Source: UMGS1124 sp045613165 (GTDB lineage: Bacteria; Bacillota_I; Bacilli_A; RF39; UBA660). Taken from it: a stretch of 9,553 nt of DNA. The position numbers were made by a program, and so were the translations under genes. The stretch's first letter is position 1. Each line of letters opens with the position of its first letter. This document shows, piece by piece, positions 6,094 through 9,553 of the stretch. The notes below the pieces were generated by a model. The model was not told the origin of the DNA. It did not search any database and was given only the letters and a program-made list of their open reading frames with translations. The stretch covers positions 1 through 9,553 of the forward strand of contig JAZLAK010000113.1 of the NCBI GenBank assembly GCA_045613165.1, read 5' to 3'.

Positions 6094-7426
6094 ATACTAA
6101 TTTTATATCATCTTTCTCTTTATTATATGCTTTTGTTAAATCTTCTGCTGTTGTTTTTTCATCTATTAATTTATTTAAAATAGGTGTTGTTATTTTGGCT
6201 CTTGTTTCATAAGGTATGCTCATTACACCTTGTATAGCTCTTAATGTTGCTATTTTCTTTTGGTCATCTACTTTTTCATTATCTCCATAATCCCATACTA
6301 GATCACTTGGTATTCTACTATCATCTTCAACACCAATTAATTCTTGTAATTTGATTATGTTTTCTAATAAATGATTTACTTGTGGTTCTAGTTGTTTCTT
6401 TATTGCTTCTATTGTCATTTCACTTAAGTTCATTGATAAGTCTACACTTGCAACATTTTGATAATTGTCTTTTTCATATCCAAATGAAGCAGGGCTTAAA
6501 TTAGCCATTTGAATTATTTGATAATCACAAAACTTAAATGTATTTATGTAATCATTTACTCTTAAACTTCCTTGTAAATATTCAAATACTGAATGTTCTT
6601 TATCTCCAGGAAGTAAAGTAAAGAAATCTTGCATACCGTTTACACTTAATGTTTTAACATCGTATGTGTTTGTCATTGGTTGCCATTTATTATAAACATC
6701 GCCACTTTGGAAGTGCTGTGTAGTAGCTATTCTTGTTTTTGTCTTTTCTACTTCTTCGCATAGTGTGTTGTAAACTTCCATTTCTTCATTTAAGAACTTG
6801 ATACTGTCTTTAAAGAACTCTTGCCCACTATCTATATTTATTAATACTTCGTATGGTAGTTCATAAACTCTTGCATAATCAGTGTCAAACTCTTTATTAA
6901 ATTGTTCTATTGATATTTCAAACCATTTATTACTATCTTTATCTTTTCTTAATGCTGTTAATGTTAATGTAGTATTACCATTTTTCATTTCTATATGTCT
7001 TTTTAATTGATAGTCATAGTTTGGTGCTTCTGTTATATCTTGTATTAAATCACAGCTATATACTTTGTCATATTTTTGTACTAGGTTGTGTATATCACAT
7101 CTTTTTATACATTCAAGATATACTTTATTGTCGAACTTATGTATGTATATAAAACTTTCTTTTTCATATACTGCTAGTTCTAATGCTTCGCCTAATGCTG
7201 GCATTATCCAATTAATATTAAGTCCTTCTGTTTGTGTCATTAGATCACTACCAAATAATTGGTTTCTAATGTATGTTCCTATCTTTTTAGCAGATGGAGC
7301 TAATACATATCTATCCTCGTCTTTAATATTTGGTTTTCCATTTGTTGTTCCTGGACTTATAACTTTTACCTTAACATTTATATAAGGTGCTTGTAATGGA
7401 TTAAAATGTCTTAATTTACCTAACAT
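6080..7426 (-). CDS. Portal protein (SPP1 gp6-like)
   Basis: A 448-residue protein, within the usual 400-500 range, starting at ATG 7426 behind AGGAGG. The portal dodecamer forms the entry vertex for DNA, docks the terminase and later carries the connector. Features fitting the gp6-like portal family are the N-terminal SAKKIGTYIRNQLFGSDL (45-62), the wing region with repeated strands (ESFIYIHKFDNKVYLECIKR, about 90-110), the segment around FKDSIKFLNEEMEVYNTLCE leading to the stem, and the crown-proximal helices MNLSEMTIEAIKKQLEPQV with YETRAKITTPILNKLIDEKT near the end. The C-terminus EDLTKAYNKEKDDI is charged. It lies in the canonical order terminase, portal, minor head protein, although here a Com-like gene, a putative small RNA and a 79-residue protein stand between TerL and portal. 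Confidence 0.88.
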   Translation of the reverse strand: MLGKLRHFNPLQAPYINVKVKVISPGTTNGKPNIKDEDRYVLAPSAKKIGTYIRNQLFGSDLMTQTEGLNINWIMPALGEALELAVYEKESFIYIHKFDNKVYLECIKRCDIHNLVQKYDKVYSCDLIQDITEAPNYDYQLKRHIEMKNGNTTLTLTALRKDKDSNKWFEISIEQFNKEFDTDYARVYELPYEVLINIDSGQEFFKDSIKFLNEEMEVYNTLCEEVEKTKTRIATTQHFQSGDVYNKWQPMTNTYDVKTLSVNGMQDFFTLLPGDKEHSVFEYLQGSLRVNDYINTFKFCDYQIIQMANLSPASFGYEKDNYQNVASVDLSMNLSEMTIEAIKKQLEPQVNHLLENIIKLQELIGVEDDSRIPSDLVWDYGDNEKVDDQKKIATLRAIQGVMSIPYETRAKITTPILNKLIDEKTTAEDLTKAYNKEKDDIKLVYEEV

Positions 7427-7436
7427 AGTATTCCTC

Positions 7437-7676
7437 CTATACTTCTACACCTTGTTCCATAATAACTTCCCAATATGTATGGCATTTTTTCTCATCATTC
7501 TTAATTATTTTATACGGCCTTACTATTATGCCTACTTTGTTATTCCCAAATAATTGCTTTTTAAACCATACTGTTATAGGATAACTATTTTCTTTTGGTG
7601 CAGTATTTTTATCAATTTTAATCGTTTTAATATGTATTCCATTATAATATAAATACATTTTCCATTTTTCTTTCAT
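7437..7676 (-). CDS. Hypothetical protein, 79 residues
   Basis: I do not recognise this protein. ATG 7676 has GGAGG five bases upstream, and ten bases separate its stop from the portal ATG, so it belongs to the same translation chain. It is basic and strand-rich: MYLYYNGIHIKTIKID (7-22), YPITVWFKKQLFG (32-44), KVGIIVRPYKIIK (47-59) and TYWEVIMEQGVEV at the end. No signal peptide, membrane span or Cys pair is visible. It lies 14 bases downstream of an intrinsic terminator, so its expression depends on read-through of that terminator. A role in packaging or portal assembly is only a guess from position. Confidence 0.65.
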   Translation of the reverse strand: MKEKWKMYLYYNGIHIKTIKIDKNTAPKENSYPITVWFKKQLFGNNKVGIIVRPYKIIKNDEKKCHTYWEVIMEQGVEV

Positions 7677-7689
7677 CTAAACCTCCAAC

Positions 7690-7718
7690 AAAAAAAGCAC
7701 AGGTTCTTCCCTATGCTT
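7690..7718 (-). terminator. Intrinsic terminator upstream of the 79-residue gene
   Basis: On the minus strand AAGCATAGG (7718-7710) pairs with CCTGTGCTT (7703-7695), 9 bp with one U-G pair, around the loop GAAGAA (7709-7704). The stem runs into an uninterrupted run of seven T (7696-7690). This is a near-ideal rho-independent terminator. It lies 14 bases upstream of the next start codon and about 40 bases downstream of the predicted transcription start of the local promoter. Confidence 0.85.
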
Positions 7719-7758
7719 CCATTTGCACCTAATAAGGTCAAATACACTGCACTTCTAT
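7690..7758 (-). ncRNA. Candidate small RNA (~69 nt) with own promoter and terminator
   Basis: A consensus-like promoter at 7793-7765 and an intrinsic terminator at 7718-7690 delimit a transcript of about 69 bases. The predicted start is near A7758 and the end is in the T-run. The predicted fold has a 14-base single-stranded 5' end containing GAAGTGCAGTG. A hairpin ATTTGACCT (7743-7735) / AGGT-G-CAAAT (7730-7721) follows, with a UAUU loop and one bulged G. Then come two linker bases and the terminator hairpin. No start codon with a usable ribosome binding site lies inside, so it is not a small gene. It could be a trans-acting prophage small RNA made during lysogeny, a put-like antitermination RNA, a packaging RNA, or an attenuated leader for the genes downstream. 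Only the first needs nothing beyond what is seen. Confidence 0.68.
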
Positions 7759-7764
7759 AATATT

Positions 7765-7793
7765 AATATAGCACAGTTTTAATAATATGTCAA
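7765..7793 (-). promoter_or_regulatory. Sigma-A promoter with extended -10, inside the late operon
   Basis: On the minus strand TTGACA (7793-7788) is a perfect -35 box. It is separated by exactly 17 bases from TATATT (7770-7765), one mismatch from TATAAT, with TGC directly before it as an extended -10. The -35 overlaps the TGA stop of the Com-like gene. It points toward the candidate small RNA. I found no equally good promoter elsewhere in the window. Confidence 0.8.
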
Positions 7794-7990
7794 TTCTTTT
7801 TTTTATTTTCTACAAAAACATAATGATCTTTGTATAATCTATAAGTTTCACTTTCTCTACAATTTTTGCAAGGTACTGTTATTTCAAGTGGTCTTTCTAG
7901 GACTACACCGTATTTACCCAATAATTCTATTATTTCATCATAATTTATTTCGCATAAGAAACGCTTTGTTTTTTTACATTTTATTTGCAT
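7790..7990 (-). CDS. Small Com-like zinc-finger protein (66 residues)
   Basis: The frame is open to an ATG at 8014, but I choose ATG 7990. AGGAGG is seven bases upstream, overlapping the TerL stop, whereas the longer start lies inside TerL with no such site. The protein MQIKCKKTKRFLCEINYDEI... ends in a Cys pair ITVPCKNC (37-44) followed by YRLYKDHYVFV. This is the plan of the Com/zinc-ribbon proteins often found next to terminase genes: a first metal knuckle, a linker, then 'I-x-C-P-x-C'. The first knuckle is degenerate. C5 is present but T8 stands where the second Cys is expected, and C13 may substitute. Com of phage Mu activates mom mRNA translation; no mom-like gene is in view, so function here is open. 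The stop codon is part of the following promoter's -35 box. Confidence 0.62.
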   Translation of the reverse strand: MQIKCKKTKRFLCEINYDEIIELLGKYGVVLERPLEITVPCKNCRESETYRLYKDHYVFVENKKKN

Positions 7991-7998
7991 ATATCCTC

Positions 7999-9387
7999 CT
8001 AAACTATTGGACATCTTCCTGTTAAGCTAAACTCCATTATTATGTATCTTGTTCCATCTACATAGTGGTCGAAGTCTTTTACATAACAGTTTGTACCTTC
8101 TTTTTCACTTTTTAATTTGTCATAGTGATAACTTTCTAATTCTTCTAAACCTATATCGTGTCCTGCATATACAGGTTCGCCATTTATAAAATATCTTATA
8201 CTTGGCATTTCTACTATCTTCAAAATACCTTTATAAAATAATGATTGCATTAATTGAACTGATTTATCTACTGTCATATTATTCTTTTTGGCTAGTTCGT
8301 GTCTTATTCCATCTACTTCTAGTCTATTACTAAAGTGTGATGCTTCACTATCTATAACTAATGTATTTACTGGTATATGTGGATACTTTGTCTGTAAATA
8401 AGTTATAAATGTTTTTAACTGATTACTATAATATTCAGTAGTAGGTGTATCTCCTTCAGTTTTTGGATCGTGGTAGTATTTATCTATTAAGATAAGTTCC
8501 CATCTTGTTGTCTTTTGATTTTGTGCTAATGCTATTGCACTAAATGTTGTAGCATTTACAGAACCATAGTCGCAACCTATACCAATTTCTCTTACTAAAT
8601 AATCTTGTAATTCTTCATAAGGTATTTTTGGTATATTGTTAAATACTTTACCTTCTGCTACTACCCATTTATTAAATACTTTTTGTTCTCTTAAACTTCC
8701 TATTGGGAATGCTTGAACTGCTGCTTTTATTTTTTCTTCTGTATTTAATACTGGATTGTCATACGGATAAAATATATATTGTTTCCAATCTCTACCATCT
8801 ATGTATGCTTTTTTATAAGGGTGGTTTTGACTTCCTTCTACATTGAAACTATCTATTCTTTTATAGTAAGGGTGTCCTGAATATGACATCATACGCCCAG
8901 GTATTTCATCGAAACTATCTCTTAAATTACCAGAAGTATATATTCTAGCTGCTTCATCTACCCATACAAATATTAACGGCTTACCAAGTATTTTATTAAA
9001 TGATAAATTAGTATTAAATCCAAAGAAGTAAAACTTTATACCATATATTTCTAAATACTTGTCTTGTTGTCCATATTTCAATACAAAGTCTTTTCCATTT
9101 TTAAACTTGTATTCTTTTTCTAATATGTTTACTAAATTATCTACTATATTTGACTTTATTGTATCAGTAGTCCAACCTATTATAGCTCCATTATATTCTC
9201 TTGATACATAATCAGGTTGTTTGCGTTGTTCTTTTTCATAATCTCTTAAGTTTGACGCATATTGTATTAATGCTCCACATATATCGTATGTTTTACCACT
9301 TTGTGTTGAACCTAGCACACTTATGTTTGGTATATTGGGACTTGTTATGTCTTTATATAGTTGTATCTGTTTCTTTGATAGTATCAT
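7999..9387 (-). CDS. terL: Terminase large subunit
   Basis: A 462-residue packaging motor and nuclease. The ATPase domain has Walker A GSTQSGKT at 26-33 (lysine 32) and Walker B LIFVWVDE at 138-145, with D144 and the catalytic E145. The C-terminal RNase H-fold nuclease shows the expected acidic residues: D273 in GIGCDYGSVNATTFSA, D346 in TLVIDSEASHF, and D440/D444 in KDFDHYVDGTRYII. Both active sites therefore look complete, and the length is normal. It cuts concatemeric phage DNA and drives it through the portal. The ATG lies inside the end of the upstream gene with only a poor ribosome binding site, so initiation probably depends on coupling. The Com-like gene follows within eight bases. 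Confidence 0.95.
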   Translation of the reverse strand: MILSKKQIQLYKDITSPNIPNISVLGSTQSGKTYDICGALIQYASNLRDYEKEQRKQPDYVSREYNGAIIGWTTDTIKSNIVDNLVNILEKEYKFKNGKDFVLKYGQQDKYLEIYGIKFYFFGFNTNLSFNKILGKPLIFVWVDEAARIYTSGNLRDSFDEIPGRMMSYSGHPYYKRIDSFNVEGSQNHPYKKAYIDGRDWKQYIFYPYDNPVLNTEEKIKAAVQAFPIGSLREQKVFNKWVVAEGKVFNNIPKIPYEELQDYLVREIGIGCDYGSVNATTFSAIALAQNQKTTRWELILIDKYYHDPKTEGDTPTTEYYSNQLKTFITYLQTKYPHIPVNTLVIDSEASHFSNRLEVDGIRHELAKKNNMTVDKSVQLMQSLFYKGILKIVEMPSIRYFINGEPVYAGHDIGLEELESYHYDKLKSEKEGTNCYVKDFDHYVDGTRYIIMEFSLTGRCPIV

Positions 9388-9553
9388 CAGTTGCTTTTTG
9401 TTTTTTATTTATCTTGCTTATCTTCTTAGTTGTTTTACCTTGGCAACCATTTGACTTTATATCTTCTAGTATTAATTCATCTTTTTCAAGTTGTAATTTT
9501 TCTTTTTCTGATACTATCCTACCATTGCTATTTTTTATTATGTAGTTTTTACC
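9353..9553 (-). CDS. Probable terminase small subunit, C-terminal 66 residues (partial)
   Basis: A frame open from the window edge to TAA at 9355-9353 encodes GKNYIIKNSNGRIVSEKEKL and a lysine/glutamate-rich tail ending ...KETDTTI. The start is outside the window. It overlaps the TerL gene by 35 bases in a different frame. Directly upstream of and overlapping terL is where the small terminase gene belongs. Its product recognises the packaging site and regulates TerL, and a charged helical C-terminus that contacts TerL is usual. The N-terminal DNA-binding domain is not visible, so identity rests on position and composition. Confidence 0.6.
   Translation of the reverse strand, partial: GKNYIIKNSNGRIVSEKEKLQLEKDELILEDIKSNGCQGKTTKKISKINKKQKATDDTIKETDTTI

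Noticed and set aside
6866..6894. TTGACA followed after 17 bases by TATGAA on the minus strand inside the portal gene.
   Set aside because: The -10 has two mismatches, there is no extended -10, and it lies in coding sequence with no sensible transcript downstream. It is most likely chance.
7991..8014. Upstream ATG at 8014 for the Com-like gene.
   Set aside because: It lies within the TerL coding sequence without a ribosome binding site, whereas the ATG at 7990 has AGGAGG.
9360..9395. CTGATGA ... GAAAC near the TerL start, reminiscent of a hammerhead ribozyme core.
   Set aside because: No stem II can form between the two core pieces and no matching stem I/III arms or cleavage triplet are present. 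The bases are simply coding sequence of two overlapping genes.
1..9553. CRISPR arrays, insertion sequences, integrase or attachment sites, defence genes.
   Set aside because: No spaced direct repeats, transposase motifs, recombinase genes or defence-type domains were seen in either strand; every gene is explained by the structural module.

Overview
The window is a stretch of the head-and-tail (late structural) module of a tailed phage or prophage. It is AT-rich (by eye about 30% GC). Every gene lies on the minus strand, so the operon reads from high to low coordinates. The AT-rich codons, strong AGGAGG-type ribosome binding sites and the gene set (TerL, SPP1/A118-like portal, Phage_min_cap2-type minor head protein, separate scaffold, HK97-fold capsid, small connector genes, a single tail tube gene) point to a siphovirus of a low-GC Firmicute. 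No host or phage species can be named from sequence alone. Stops TAA, TAG and TGA all look genuine, so there is no sign of a recoded genetic code.

Layout in transcription order. DNA packaging: the 3' end of a probable small terminase gene (9353-9553, cut by the window edge), the large terminase (7999-9387), and a 66-residue cysteine-containing Com-like protein (7790-7990). Then comes a short non-coding segment with a textbook sigma-A promoter (7765-7793) followed about 70 bases later by an intrinsic terminator (7690-7718), that is, a candidate small RNA gene. Head: an unrecognised 79-residue protein (7437-7676), portal (6080-7426), minor head protein (5128-6093), a 186-base non-coding and strongly base-paired gap (4942-5127), scaffold (4417-4941) and major capsid protein (3553-4398). 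Connector and neck: 3167-3532, 2863-3165, 2510-2863 and 2080-2508. Tail: tail tube protein (1594-2067), an intrinsic terminator (1552-1584), and the first 511 residues of the tape measure protein (1-1533, running off the left edge).

The proteins form one assembly line. The terminase subunits cut and pump DNA through the portal into a procapsid built from capsid, scaffold and minor head protein. The four small connector genes close the head and cap the tail. The tail tube polymerises around the tape measure. Only one tube gene and no sheath gene is seen, which fits a non-contractile tail.

The most unusual content is not protein. There is (1) a self-contained promoter-RNA-terminator unit in the packaging/head junction; (2) a folded non-coding gap before the scaffold gene, held by a near-perfect 15-bp long-range stem; (3) two intrinsic terminators inside an otherwise collinear late operon; and (4) a GAAA-capped hairpin that buries the ribosome binding site of the first connector gene. 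On the protein side, the tail tube protein carries a dockerin/EF-hand-like calcium-loop motif, and no tail assembly chaperone gene lies between tube and tape measure. Outside 4942-5127 and 7677-7789 there is no non-coding gap longer than about 60 bases.
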